A stretch of DNA of 19,604 nt from an uncultured Acetatifactor sp. (GCA_910586775.1 CAJUJN010000078.1:1-19604); one strand, 5' to 3'. Shown: positions 1 to 8,084, numbered from the stretch's first letter. Translations and numbers: made by a program. Notes: generated from the letters alone by a model not told the origin.

Positions 1-11
1 TAAAGCCCGAC

Positions 12-52
12 CCGTCCGGCAGTCAGCCGGACAGGGAACGGCAAAATTTTTT
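12..52 (+). terminator. Possible terminator at left edge
   Basis: A GTCCGGC/GCCGGAC stem with a 5-nt loop, extended by two C-G pairs beyond one mismatch, is followed about ten bases later by a run of six T. The gap between stem and T-run is longer than usual, so this is a weak call. It would end a transcript arriving from outside the window on the + strand. Confidence 0.3.
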
Positions 53-151
53 ACGCTTCTTTTACTTCTTTATCTCACATGAGCAAAGATTCAGGGGTTC
101 CAACCTGTCCTCTTATCTTCCACATACCTATTATACGGGAAGAATCCCGAA

Positions 152-182
152 TTAGCAAGAAAAGCAAGGGTCCCTGTATAAT
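152..182 (+). promoter_or_regulatory. Possible promoter of the integrase gene
   Basis: A perfect TATAAT at 177-182 lies about 40 bases before the integrase start codon. The only -35 candidate, TTAGCA at 152-157, is 19 bases upstream and matches the consensus poorly, so the -10 box carries most of the weight. Confidence 0.35.
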
Positions 183-222
183 ATCCCATGAACCATATTT
201 TACAAGGAGGAATCTACAAAAG

Positions 223-1233
223 ATGAAGGAAACAAACATGAATCCCAGACAAAAAACGGTATTGGAGGAACTGGATATGCGCTATGTGCAGCGATATCAG
301 CCCGGAGCGAAACGCCGGATATGCTGTGACACAGTAAACGATCTGGCTATGGCCTGGCTGCAGGAGCGGTATGGCACAATCAAGAAAAGCACCTTTTCCG
401 GTTATCAGTATTGCGTGAGGATGCACATTCTTCCCGGTTTAGGCACCATTCCGCTGAAGGAATTGAACGGAGAGGCCGTTCTCACCTTTATTGACAAGAT
501 GCGGCGGAAAGGCCTGGCCAACAGCACTGTATATTCTGTTTCAATCATACTTAAAGCAATTATAAAATACGGTATCCAGACAAACCTGGTCGGAAAAGAA
601 ATTATGGTATATTGCTCTGTCAGCAGCAGAAGGCCGGAATCAAGAGTGCTTATGATCCAGGACAGTATACGAATGAGGGATTATCTTCTGGAAAAAGACA
701 CTGTCTTTTCCATTGCCATCTTATTATGCCGAGGAACAGGAATCCGTATCGGAGAATTATGCGGCCTGAAATGGGGCGATATCGATTTTTCCGCAAACAC
801 GATTACCATAAAGCGCACGATATCCAGAATTCCGAATCCGGACACATCCGACGGCCAACCCAGAACAATCCTGTACATACGGACTCCGAAATCCCATACC
901 TCCATGAGAGAAATCCCGATTCCCTGCTATCTGGTAGAGCCATTGCAAAAAATGATGCAGAAGCAGAATCAATATGTCCTTACCGGGAGCGAAACCTGTA
1001 CGGAACCACGGAACGTACAGAAGAAATTCAAAACAATTCTAAGACATTGCGATATGCAGGACTGCAATTTCCATGCAATGCGGCACGGATTCGCCACAGC
1101 ATGCCTGGAAAAGGGAATTGACTGCAAGACAGTATCCTCCATTCTGGGGCATTCTTCCACACGTACGACCATGGATTTTTACGTGCATACATCCCTGCGG
1201 CAGAAACAGGACTGCATTAATGCGCTCAACTGA
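223..1233 (+). CDS. Tyrosine recombinase / phage-type site-specific integrase
   Basis: This is a 336-residue tyrosine recombinase that would cut and rejoin DNA at specific sites through a 3'-phosphotyrosine intermediate. The N-terminal SAM-like core-binding domain covers roughly residues 36-125. The catalytic domain follows and keeps the full family set: Arg175 (in GIRIGEL), Lys223 (TPK), His284 and Arg287 (HAMR), His310 (LGH) and the nucleophile Tyr320. The frame is open from 79, but ATG 223 is preferred: ACAAGGAGG lies just upstream and the first 48 codons do not resemble the family. Length and motifs suggest an intact enzyme. No excisionase, phage or conjugation gene is visible beside it, so its element is unknown. 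It could be an orphan left from an integrative element or a resident recombinase. It converges on the yajC cluster across a shared terminator. Confidence 0.92.
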   Translation: MKETNMNPRQKTVLEELDMRYVQRYQPGAKRRICCDTVNDLAMAWLQERYGTIKKSTFSGYQYCVRMHILPGLGTIPLKELNGEAVLTFIDKMRRKGLANSTVYSVSIILKAIIKYGIQTNLVGKEIMVYCSVSSRRPESRVLMIQDSIRMRDYLLEKDTVFSIAILLCRGTGIRIGELCGLKWGDIDFSANTITIKRTISRIPNPDTSDGQPRTILYIRTPKSHTSMREIPIPCYLVEPLQKMMQKQNQYVLTGSETCTEPRNVQKKFKTILRHCDMQDCNFHAMRHGFATACLEKGIDCKTVSSILGHSSTRTTMDFYVHTSLRQKQDCINALN

Positions 1234-1250
1234 TAAATCTGTCTCCCCGA

Positions 1251-1292
1251 AAAAAGACTAAATCAGTCTCCATTGACTGATTTAGTCTTTTT
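1251..1292. terminator. Bidirectional rho-independent terminator
   Basis: A perfect 18-bp stem (1251-1268 pairing with 1275-1292) surrounds a 6-nt loop. It begins with five A and ends with five T, so it gives a T-tract in both directions. It lies between the convergent integrase and yajC genes and can serve both. Confidence 0.85.
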
Positions 1293-1342
1293 GATTGTCT
1301 CATGACGGGGCAGGCTTTCTCATAAAGCCTGCTAAACGGCTC

Positions 1343-1666
1343 TTAACTCTCACCGGCCTTCTCCACACGGCTGATCGCAGCCTTCTCCATGGGAATACGG
1401 CAGTTTTTGTTGCTGCCAAATTCCACGATCACCATGTCGTCCCTAATATCGATCACAATTCCGTAAAACCCAGACGTAGTCAGGACACAGTCTCCGACCT
1501 CCAACGCCGAGAGCATTGCTGTCACCCTCTTCTTTTCCTTGCTCTGAGGACGTAGCATGAAAAACCATATTGCGCCAAACATAACAGCATATATGAGAAG
1601 TATACCAATCAGGCTGACACCTCCCGCTGCCGCCGCTGCCTCTCCTTCTGTCAATAAAATACCCAT
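1343..1666 (-). CDS. yajC: Preprotein translocase accessory subunit YajC
   Basis: This 107-residue protein has the YajC layout. A short N-terminus is followed by one membrane helix (about residues 17-38), then FMLRPQSKEKKR, and a small cytosolic domain containing LEVGDCVLTTSGFYGIV and a conserved IRDDMVIVEFG stretch. In known bacteria YajC associates with SecDF next to the SecYEG channel and supports protein export. GGAGG sits four bases before the ATG. The gene is last in the minus-strand series aroC, tgt, yajC, and a tgt-yajC pairing is common in bacteria. The Ala/Gly-rich stretch at residues 10-16 is unremarkable for the family. The assignment is firm; an operon with tgt is likely but the 115-bp gap may hold its own promoter. 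Confidence 0.9.
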   Translation of the reverse strand: MGILLTEGEAAAAAGGVSLIGILLIYAVMFGAIWFFMLRPQSKEKKRVTAMLSALEVGDCVLTTSGFYGIVIDIRDDMVIVEFGSNKNCRIPMEKAAISRVEKAGES

Positions 1667-1718
1667 CTTTCCTCCATTCCGACGTCAGACGTCTGTAATA
1701 TTTCTGTTCGCATAATTT

Positions 1719-1727
1719 ACTATAGCA
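1719..1727 (-). promoter_or_regulatory. Possible extended -10 promoter before yajC
   Basis: Read on the minus strand, TG-C-TATAGT forms an extended -10 box about 55 bases before the yajC start. No convincing -35 box exists (TTGTGT is 19 bases away). A perfect 10-bp palindrome CAGACGTCTG (1686-1695) lies between it and the gene. The evidence is weak and yajC may simply be read through from tgt. Confidence 0.28.
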
Positions 1728-1781
1728 TCTAAATAACTATGATACACAAAAACAGACCATTGGTCAAGCAATAAATCCCGT

Positions 1782-2903
1782 TTATAACATAAACTTCAGC
1801 TTCTGCTTCTTATACTCCGCAAAGCAGCCCTTATCCAACGCATCTCGGATTTCCTCCATCATGGTGTTGTAGAAATAGAGATTGTGAAGTACGCACAGGC
1901 GCATCCCCAGCATCTCCTTCGCTTTGAGAAGATGTCGGATATATGCCCTGGAATAGCGCCTGCAGGCAGGACAGCCGCACCCCTCTTCTATGGGACTCTG
2001 GTCCAGCTCATACTGTGCATTGAACAGATTAATCTTCCCATGATTGGTGTACAGATGGCCGTGCCGCCCGTTTCTGGTAGGATATACGCAGTCGAAAAAG
2101 TCCACGCCGCGCTCCACTCCTTCCAGAATATTTGCCGGAGTTCCCACGCCCATCAGGTAGGTAGGCTTATCCTGCGGCAGATAAGGCACCACCTCATCCA
2201 GGATATGGTACATTTCCTCATGAGTCTCCCCCACGGCCAGGCCGCCTACCGCATAACCGTCCAACTCCAGCTCAGATATCCGCCTGGCATGTTCAATCCT
2301 GATATCCGGATACACAGCACCCTGATTGATGCCGAATAGCAGCTGATGCGGATTGAGGGTATCCTCCAGACCGTTCAGCCTCGCCATCTCTTTTTTGCAC
2401 CGCTCCAGCCACCTGAACGTACGATCCACGGACGCCTGTACATATTTCCTGTCCGCCTTGCTGGGCGCGCACTCATCAAATGCCATGGCTATGGTGGATG
2501 CCAGATTAGACTGAATCTGCATGCTTTCCTCCGGTCCCATGAAAATATGCCGCCCGTCTATATGAGAATTAAAATAGACCCCTTCCTCCTTGATCTTGCG
2601 CAGCCCTGCCAGGGAAAACACCTGAAATCCCCCCGAATCCGTCAGAATCGGCTTGTCCCAGGACATAAATTTGTGAAGCCCTCCAAGCTGTCTGATGACT
2701 CTGTCACCGGGGCGCACATGGAGGTGATAGGTATTAGATAACTCCACCTGGGTCTTTATCTGCTCCAGATCAGAGGTAGCCACTGCTCCCTTAATTGCGG
2801 CAGCTGTGCCTACATTCATGAACACAGGGGTCTGGATGGTTCCGTGAACCGTTTTGAGTTCCGCCCTTTTTGCCCTGCCTTCCACTTTCAAAATACGGTA
2901 CAT
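1782..2903 (-). CDS. tgt: Queuine tRNA-ribosyltransferase (tRNA-guanine transglycosylase)
   Basis: Tgt exchanges guanine-34 for preQ1 in the GUN anticodons of tRNA-Asp, -Asn, -His and -Tyr, the committed tRNA step of queuosine synthesis in the cytosol. The 373-residue protein has the expected TIM-barrel motifs. DSGGFQ at 89-94 holds the catalytic Asp89. FDCVYPTRNGRHG holds the nucleophile Asp271. The zinc ligands are Cys309, Cys311, Cys314 and His340. An in-frame ATG lies ten codons upstream (2933), but ATG 2903 is preferred because the purine-rich AGAGAGAGGA precedes it and family members start with a MYR-like sequence. The gene follows aroC by 93 bp and precedes yajC by 115 bp on the same strand. 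No queuosine biosynthesis genes (queCDEF) are visible, so the base may be made elsewhere or salvaged. Confidence 0.95.
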   Translation of the reverse strand: MYRILKVEGRAKRAELKTVHGTIQTPVFMNVGTAAAIKGAVATSDLEQIKTQVELSNTYHLHVRPGDRVIRQLGGLHKFMSWDKPILTDSGGFQVFSLAGLRKIKEEGVYFNSHIDGRHIFMGPEESMQIQSNLASTIAMAFDECAPSKADRKYVQASVDRTFRWLERCKKEMARLNGLEDTLNPHQLLFGINQGAVYPDIRIEHARRISELELDGYAVGGLAVGETHEEMYHILDEVVPYLPQDKPTYLMGVGTPANILEGVERGVDFFDCVYPTRNGRHGHLYTNHGKINLFNAQYELDQSPIEEGCGCPACRRYSRAYIRHLLKAKEMLGMRLCVLHNLYFYNTMMEEIRDALDKGCFAEYKKQKLKFML

Positions 2904-2996
2904 ATATCCTCTCTCTCTACCGGTGTACAGCATCCCGTGCTCCCGGCCTGTTTATAACATCATTTGCCCGAAAACTCCCTCGGGAATCTCCTGATT

Positions 2997-4100
2997 TCAC
3001 TCGGAACGATAAAACCTCACTATCGAATCCATCCTCGCTGACAAATTCAGCAGCATGGCATCCAATACCGTGAGCGCAGTCATACACTCCATAACCACCA
3101 CCGCCCTGGGCACAATGACAGGGTCGTGGCGCCCCTTGATATTGATATCGATTTCCTCACCCGACTGATTGACTGTCTGCTGTGTCCGGAAAATAGACGC
3201 TGTAGGTTTCACATATGCCCTTACTACAATCATGTCTCCGTCACTGATGCCTCCCAGGATCCCGCCTGCATGATTGGTTGCCTTGCGGACCTTTCCGTTC
3301 GCCATGCGGAAAGCATCGTTATTTTCGCTGCCCCGGCGTCTGGATACCAGACAACCGTCACCGATTTCCACCGCCTTCACCGCGCCGACGGACATAACCG
3401 CCTTTGCCAGATTGGCATCCAGCTTCTCGAAAACCGGATCCCCGATGCCGGCAGGAAGTCCCTCTACCCGGCACTCCATACAGCCTCCCGAGGAATCCGT
3501 GGCATGCCTTACCTCCTCCATATACTGCACCGCAAGCCGGTCTGCCTCCTCGTCCGGCATGGCCGTAGCCGTCCTCAGGATAGCCGCCCTGTCAAATTTC
3601 TCCATATCCGCCTCCACAGGCCCGATGGAACGGGTATAAGCACAGACCGTGACGCCTAGCTGCTCCAGAATCTTACAGGCAATCGCCCCTGCAGCCACAC
3701 GCCCCACCGTCTCCCTTCCTGAAGAGCGGCCGCCGCCGCGATAGTCCCGAAAGCCGTATTTTTCGTCAAATGTATAGTCCGCATGTCCCGGACGGTAACA
3801 GGACGCAATCTCACTGTAATCCCTGGAAATCTGAGATGTGTTGCGCACCATCAGAGAAATGGGAGTTCCCGTTGTCCGCCCTTCAAAGACGCCGGACAGA
3901 ATCTCCACGGCATCCTCCTCTTTCCTGGATGTTGTAACCGTGCTGGTACCGGGCTTTCTTCTGTCCAGATAACGCTGGATATCCTCCTCACTCAGCTCCA
4001 GGCCTGCAGGGCAGCCGTCAATCACCACCCCCAGCGCTTTCCCGTGGGATTCTCCCCAGGTCGTAATCTTAAATATATTTCCATACGTGGAACCTGCCAT
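2997..4100 (-). CDS. aroC: Chorismate synthase
   Basis: AroC converts 5-enolpyruvylshikimate-3-phosphate to chorismate using reduced FMN. It is the last step of the shikimate pathway and the branch point to aromatic amino acids and folate. The 367-residue length is normal for a bacterial enzyme. Family signatures are in order: YGNIF, GESHG at 16-20, RRKPG near 48, RPGHADYTF at 103-111, RDYRGGGRSSGRET at 118-131, and a C-terminal GRHDP segment. A clear ribosome site (AAGGAG, then seven bases) selects ATG 4100. It heads the minus-strand series with tgt and yajC. No other shikimate gene is in the window. A terminator of the upstream lactonase gene separates the two, so aroC probably has its own promoter, which I could not locate. 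Confidence 0.96.
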   Translation of the reverse strand: MAGSTYGNIFKITTWGESHGKALGVVIDGCPAGLELSEEDIQRYLDRRKPGTSTVTTSRKEEDAVEILSGVFEGRTTGTPISLMVRNTSQISRDYSEIASCYRPGHADYTFDEKYGFRDYRGGGRSSGRETVGRVAAGAIACKILEQLGVTVCAYTRSIGPVEADMEKFDRAAILRTATAMPDEEADRLAVQYMEEVRHATDSSGGCMECRVEGLPAGIGDPVFEKLDANLAKAVMSVGAVKAVEIGDGCLVSRRRGSENNDAFRMANGKVRKATNHAGGILGGISDGDMIVVRAYVKPTASIFRTQQTVNQSGEEIDINIKGRHDPVIVPRAVVVMECMTALTVLDAMLLNLSARMDSIVRFYRSE

Positions 4101-4211
4101 CTTCCGCTCCTTTTCACCCTAATTAACGATTCCTTCCGGTCGGTACCGGCTCTCCCAATTTTCTGCAGCGCCAGGCTGCCGGGAGCGACCCGTATCAGCC
4201 GGAAAACAGTG

Positions 4212-4244
4212 AAAAGGCTCCGGCCTTCTCAATGTCCGGAGCCT
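4212..4244 (-). terminator. Rho-independent terminator after the lactonase-family gene
   Basis: A 9-bp perfect stem (4215-4223 with 4236-4244, AGGCTCCGG and its complement) has a 12-nt loop and on the minus strand is followed by a short T-run (TTTTC). It lies 80 bases past the stop of the lactonase-family gene and before aroC. Confidence 0.65.
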
Positions 4245-4323
4245 GTCACAAGCCACCTGTCTTTCGCTTTCGCAGTCATTCTGAAGCCTTCGGAACTATC
4301 GGAAAATAAACCCTCACTGTTCC

Positions 4324-5373
4324 TTACAGCTTATGAAAAGTGATACAGTTGGGCACGTCCACCTTAACGGGCGGCCCATTCATGATCATAGTACCATTCT
4401 CAATATCAACATGGAAGAAAGTCATATCATTTGTCTCGTGGTTCAGTGACACCAGGAATTTATTATTGGGGAACAGGCTGGCATCCTTGGGATATTCCCC
4501 GCCTACAGGCAGGCAGAATATCTGAGAAAGCATCCCCGTCTCCTCGTTTACATGATAGAGTACTACAGAGTTGTCTCCCGCATTGGAGCTTAGCAGATAC
4601 TTATGATCATCTGAAAACTCCAGCGCGCTGGCTGCATTATAGCTGCCAATCTCACCTTTGCAGGTACTCACGGACTGAATCTTCTCAAACACAGGCTGGT
4701 TCTTCTTCTCATGGTAGGAATAGACATCAATAAAACACTTGATTTCATGTACAATATAAATAAAACGTCCGTCCCTGGAAATCTTCACATGTCTGGGTGC
4801 CGATTCCAACTCGCTTCTTATGACATCGGCAAGAAGCACCTTGCCTAACTTTGTGTCAAAACGATACACATTGACATGATCCATCCCCTGGTCCGCAACC
4901 AACAGATATTTATTGTCATGGGTCATCCTGGCACAGTTGATATGGGGCCTGAAATTACGCTCGGCCACGCTTCCCAGCCCTTTATGGTAAATCTCGTCGG
5001 TAATCTCGCCTATGGAGCCGTCTTTCTCCAGCCTCAGAACTGTCAGCTTTCCGTCATGATACCCGGCTACAAAGAGGTAGCTGTCCGTGTAATCCGTAGA
5101 CACATAGCATCCTCTCATGCCGTTGATAGCACCGAAATTCAAGAATTCCAAGCTGCCATCTTCCAGAATCACATAAGATTCTACCCCGAAGTCCGTTATG
5201 GAATACAGTATCTTCCCGCTGTGAGAGATAGTCACATAGGACGAATTCGTGATTTCCACTTTATCCTTCTCTATGAAACGCCCCTTCTCCATATCCACAT
5301 CATATATTTTTATTCCATTTTTGTCTCCCCGGGTGTAGGTGGAGACGTATGCAACGTACTTTTCCTTTTCCAT
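4324..5373 (-). CDS. Lactonase family protein, seven-bladed beta-propeller
   Basis: The 349-residue protein matches the lactonase/6-phosphogluconolactonase propeller family. It begins YVSTYTRG, has repeated blade motifs (HSGKILYSI, HDNKYLLVADQG, DGRFIYIVHE, DDHKYLLSSNAG, NNKFLVSLNH), and contains the family segments RPHINC near 142-147 and PRHVKIS at 193-199. No signal peptide or membrane helix is seen, so it should be cytosolic. In characterised relatives the enzyme hydrolyses 6-phosphogluconolactone, but the family also includes proteins of other or unknown substrate. The neighbours give no pentose-phosphate context, so a precise substrate is not claimed. GGAAAGGCGG precedes the ATG by seven bases. 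A good promoter lies about 130 bases upstream and a terminator follows, so it is probably a single-gene unit. Confidence 0.85.
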   Translation of the reverse strand: MEKEKYVAYVSTYTRGDKNGIKIYDVDMEKGRFIEKDKVEITNSSYVTISHSGKILYSITDFGVESYVILEDGSLEFLNFGAINGMRGCYVSTDYTDSYLFVAGYHDGKLTVLRLEKDGSIGEITDEIYHKGLGSVAERNFRPHINCARMTHDNKYLLVADQGMDHVNVYRFDTKLGKVLLADVIRSELESAPRHVKISRDGRFIYIVHEIKCFIDVYSYHEKKNQPVFEKIQSVSTCKGEIGSYNAASALEFSDDHKYLLSSNAGDNSVVLYHVNEETGMLSQIFCLPVGGEYPKDASLFPNNKFLVSLNHETNDMTFFHVDIENGTMIMNGPPVKVDVPNCITFHKL

Positions 5374-5503
5374 GAAAAAACCGCCTTTCCGTAGACACTG
5401 GCACCAACAGGCCGCTTTCCCCCGGCCCGGAAGCCTTGTCCATAAATGTCGGGCAGAATTGCTTGGGAAATGCCTGCGGCAATTCCTTCCGCCCCTTCGG
5501 TCT

Positions 5504-5531
5504 ATTATACCATAAAGCTCTTATGTTTCAA
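5504..5531 (-). promoter_or_regulatory. Promoter of the lactonase-family gene
   Basis: On the minus strand TTGAAA (5526-5531) and a perfect TATAAT (5504-5509) are spaced by 16 bases. Transcription would start near 5497, giving a leader of about 125 bases before ATG 5373. No ORF or clear regulatory fold was seen in that leader. Confidence 0.65.
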
Positions 5532-5542
5532 ATACTTTTTCC

Positions 5543-5628
5543 AAAAAATACGTGAGTTACCATCTGCAGCCGGCAACGATTCGGACAATCTCCAAACAGT
5601 TACGCGATTTCACCGCAAATGGTAACTC
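5543..5628 (-). terminator. Inverted repeat with T-run after the cysteine-rich gene
   Basis: GAGTTACCAT at 5554-5563 and its exact complement at 5619-5628 form a stem that extends inward to 14 pairs with one G-U. The loop is unusually long, about 47 bases. On the minus strand the stem is followed by a T-run (5543-5548), and it lies 95 bases past the stop of the cysteine-rich gene. It is either a long-loop terminator or a small palindromic repeat that doubles as one. Confidence 0.45.
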
Positions 5629-5721
5629 CATACTCAGAGAGCGCATATGCACCCTTCAGCATATCACCTTCCGGTATCCCGGTACGGATCTGCCATAAAA
5701 TACGCATTCCATACCTCTGTA

Positions 5722-6150
5722 TTATCCGTCACATTCCTCTCCTCTGTCCCTGCGGGGGAATCTGGGATACTCCTGCCATGGAGGCGGAATCATGCCGGGA
5801 CCGTCGCCGATATTTTCTCTCTCCGTGCAGCCGCAGTCGCCATGATCATAATGCTCTTCTTCACAGCCACAGCCGCCTCGGCCGCGTCTCTCTTCCTCAC
5901 AGCCACAGCCGCCACGTCTCTCTTCTTCACATTCGCAGCATTCTGCCTGTCTGCCCATGTCTCTCCCGCAGGAATCATTTCTCCTGGAATCCATACCGCT
6001 GCAGCATTCTCTCCCGGACATCTCTCTCTTCGCTTCATGGCAGCAACCGCGCCGCTCCGTCCTGCAGCAGCTGCTGCGGCTGGAATTACAGCTGCAGCTG
6101 TTTCCCCGTCTGCAGCAACTCAAAAGCACTAATAAAAGAAAACAGTTCAT
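5722..6150 (-). CDS. Small cysteine-rich repeat protein, function unknown
   Basis: I do not recognise a family. The 142-residue product has 22 cysteines, mostly as CC or CxC pairs. A short hydrophobic N-terminus (NCFLLLVLLSCC) is followed by a highly charged Arg/Glu/Gly body. Residues 71-108 hold a loose tandem repeat of about 12-18 residues built on CxCEEE(R/H). The tail is Pro/Arg-rich without cysteine until the last three residues. The hydrophobic stretch is only about nine residues, too short for a normal transmembrane helix. ATG 6150 is chosen because GGAG lies six bases before it; the in-frame ATG 6162 has no ribosome site. The opposite strand is also open here, but lacks a ribosome site and reads as low-complexity. 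A candidate promoter directly precedes it. Thiol-rich metal binding or redox buffering is possible but is only inference. Confidence 0.68.
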   Translation of the reverse strand: MNCFLLLVLLSCCRRGNSCSCNSSRSSCCRTERRGCCHEAKREMSGRECCSGMDSRRNDSCGRDMGRQAECCECEEERRGGCGCEEERRGRGGCGCEEEHYDHGDCGCTERENIGDGPGMIPPPWQEYPRFPRRDRGEECDG

Positions 6151-6178
6151 AAGTTTCTCCATATGATTGGTTTATCCT

Positions 6179-6208
6179 ATCATATGCGAAACCTTCCGGA
6201 AAGTGCAA
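6179..6208 (-). promoter_or_regulatory. Promoter of the cysteine-rich gene
   Basis: On the minus strand TTGCAC (6203-6208) and TATGAT (6179-6184) are spaced by 18 bases. The start point would fall near 6172, about 20 bases before ATG 6150, with GGAG between. The position fits the chosen start and implies expression apart from the upstream GH13-like gene. Confidence 0.5.
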
Positions 6209-6224
6209 GGCCGAATTTCGGATG

Positions 6225-8084
6225 TCATTCCGGCACACTGATATAGACTGCCACGCTTCTGGGCGGAACATTTCTGACAAATTCCGTATCCTTTTCTTCC
6301 TTCGCCACCGTTTTCCTGCCTGTCTCTCCCGATTCCGTGGAAAAAGCCTTCTCCCACACCGCACCCCTGGGAAGCCTTGGCAATGCCATCCTGTGTCGCT
6401 CCCAATGCATATTTATTGCAATATAAATAAAGGTATCATCCCGAATCTCAGCGTCTTTCGCGTATTTTCCATACAATAACATACCGATATGCCGAAACTG
6501 CGCCTCTGTCTGAGGGCACCATGCATTCTGCCCATGATAGGACAAAGCCGGGTAGCCGCAGGCTATATAATCCGTCTGTTGCAGTTCTCTGCCCGGTCTC
6601 AGGATAGGATGCTCCTGCCGGAATCTGACAAGCATCTTCCAGAAATTTAAAATCTCCTCATTCTTCTTTATTCCGCTCCAATCAAGCCATGCGACGGCAT
6701 TGTCCTGACAATAGGGATTGTTATTCCCTTTCTGAGAGTTTCCGAACTCGTCTCCCATAAAAATCAGGGGCGTGGACTGGGAAAGCATCAGCAGGCACAG
6801 GGCATTTTTCATCTGTTTTAAGCGAAGCTGCCGCACTGCCTGCCTGCGCGTCCTGCCTTCCTCGCCGCAGTTCCAGCTGCAGTTATAATCACTTCCGTCC
6901 CTGTTGTCTTCTCCGTTTGGCTCATTATGTTTATAATCATAGGAAACAAGGTCCGCCAGCGTAAATCCGTAATAATTGGTCAGATAATGGATGCATCCCG
7001 CCTTTTCCGGAATATGGCGCATGTGGTAGATTACGCTGCCCAACATCCCCCCGTCTCCTTTTAAAAATCTGCGCATGTCATAGTACCATGCATCATTGTA
7101 TTCCGCCGCATGAGGATACAGCGGCTGCTCGTTTCTCCCATAAAGTCTGTCCGTATCAAACCTGTAGTACCATATCTTGGTATCTGCCAGCAGCTCGTCC
7201 GCCGCCAGCAGCTCAGCCGGAAGATTCCCTCCCAGCAGATGAAATCCGTCTACATGATACTCCAGTACCCAGTAGCGCAGAATTTCAGGAATCTCGCTGT
7301 GCTTTACCTCCTCCGGAAAATAGAACTGCATTACCACCTCCATCCCGTTTGCATGAAGTGACCGGACCAGCTCCTTGAACTCCGTCACCGTATCCGTTGA
7401 TGCGGCGTACGCCGACTTCGGCACAAAATAATATCCCTTCCTGTATCCCCAGTAATTTAATTTCCGTTGATTTTCATTCAGAATTCCGGTTTCTGTCATA
7501 TGCGGCTGACTCTGAGGCTCTCCCCTGAGCGGAACCTCTGCAAATTCATACGCCGGCTGCAATTCAATGGTAGTGATGCCGATTTCTTTCAGATAGGGGA
7601 TTTTCTCTGCGATTCCTGCAAAGGTTCCCCTGTGCTTCACACCGGAAGAGGCATGTTTCGTAAAGCCCCTGGCATGCATGCAGCAGGCAATCACCCTGTT
7701 ATAAGGAAGCCTGGGAAAACGGTCCTGTTCCCAGTCAAAGATCCCGGTGACAAAACCGGCTCTCATATCCTCAACACTCCGTTCCCTGCCATATGGAACC
7801 TTATGCGGAAATACCCTTGCCCGCTCATCCGGAACAAGCCTGTCCTCCTCGAAAAAAAGATAGGTAGTGGATGCCGGGTCTATGTTCGTCACCATCTTGC
7901 AATAGACATGGCCAATCCTCTCGTCTTCGGTAAAAGGAATCTTCTCTCTGAGCTTACCTGTCTTGCTGTCGTACAACAGGATTCCACAGGCGGCGGATTT
8001 TGACACAAAAGAAAAACGGACACCGCCATTTTCCATATGAGCGCCTAATGGGTGGGGATTATTATGTAATATTCTTTCTGTCAT
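6225..8084 (-). CDS. GH13 isoamylase/GlgX-like protein lacking all catalytic residues
   Basis: This 619-residue protein resembles glycogen-debranching enzymes (GH13 subfamily 11). It has an N-terminal CBM48-like domain, a barrel segment RGTFAGIAEKIPYLKEIGIT, and the conserved GFTLADLVSYDYKHN, NGEDNRDG, PLIFMGDEFG and DNAVAWLDW blocks. Yet every catalytic motif is altered. Motif I, normally DVVYNH, is MQFYF near 251-255. Motif II, normally GFRFDLA, reads GFHLLGG at 280-286, so the nucleophile Asp and its Arg are gone. The acid/base Glu (EPWD) is replaced around DTKIWYY (301-307). Motif IV, normally HDGFTL, is YYGFTL at 371-376. The frame is intact and structural motifs remain, which argues for a maintained pseudoenzyme rather than decay. 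ATG 8084 is chosen for GGAGG seven bases upstream. A glycan-binding or regulatory role in glycogen metabolism is inference. Confidence 0.85.
   Translation of the reverse strand: MTERILHNNPHPLGAHMENGGVRFSFVSKSAACGILLYDSKTGKLREKIPFTEDERIGHVYCKMVTNIDPASTTYLFFEEDRLVPDERARVFPHKVPYGRERSVEDMRAGFVTGIFDWEQDRFPRLPYNRVIACCMHARGFTKHASSGVKHRGTFAGIAEKIPYLKEIGITTIELQPAYEFAEVPLRGEPQSQPHMTETGILNENQRKLNYWGYRKGYYFVPKSAYAASTDTVTEFKELVRSLHANGMEVVMQFYFPEEVKHSEIPEILRYWVLEYHVDGFHLLGGNLPAELLAADELLADTKIWYYRFDTDRLYGRNEQPLYPHAAEYNDAWYYDMRRFLKGDGGMLGSVIYHMRHIPEKAGCIHYLTNYYGFTLADLVSYDYKHNEPNGEDNRDGSDYNCSWNCGEEGRTRRQAVRQLRLKQMKNALCLLMLSQSTPLIFMGDEFGNSQKGNNNPYCQDNAVAWLDWSGIKKNEEILNFWKMLVRFRQEHPILRPGRELQQTDYIACGYPALSYHGQNAWCPQTEAQFRHIGMLLYGKYAKDAEIRDDTFIYIAINMHWERHRMALPRLPRGAVWEKAFSTESGETGRKTVAKEEKDTEFVRNVPPRSVAVYISVPE

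Noticed and set aside
79..222. Extended N-terminus of the integrase starting at 79
   Set aside because: The first 48 codons lack a ribosome site and do not resemble the core-binding domain, while ATG 223 follows ACAAGGAGG.
3126..3659. Two overlapping + strand frames inside aroC
   Set aside because: Both are antisense to the conserved chorismate synthase and lack recognisable domains.
5619..6152. Two + strand frames opposite the cysteine-rich gene, one Ala/hydrophobic-rich and suggestive of membrane helices
   Set aside because: The hydrophobicity is what reversed Cys/Arg/Glu/Gly codons produce. Neither has a good ribosome site, whereas the minus frame has a promoter and GGAG at a proper distance.
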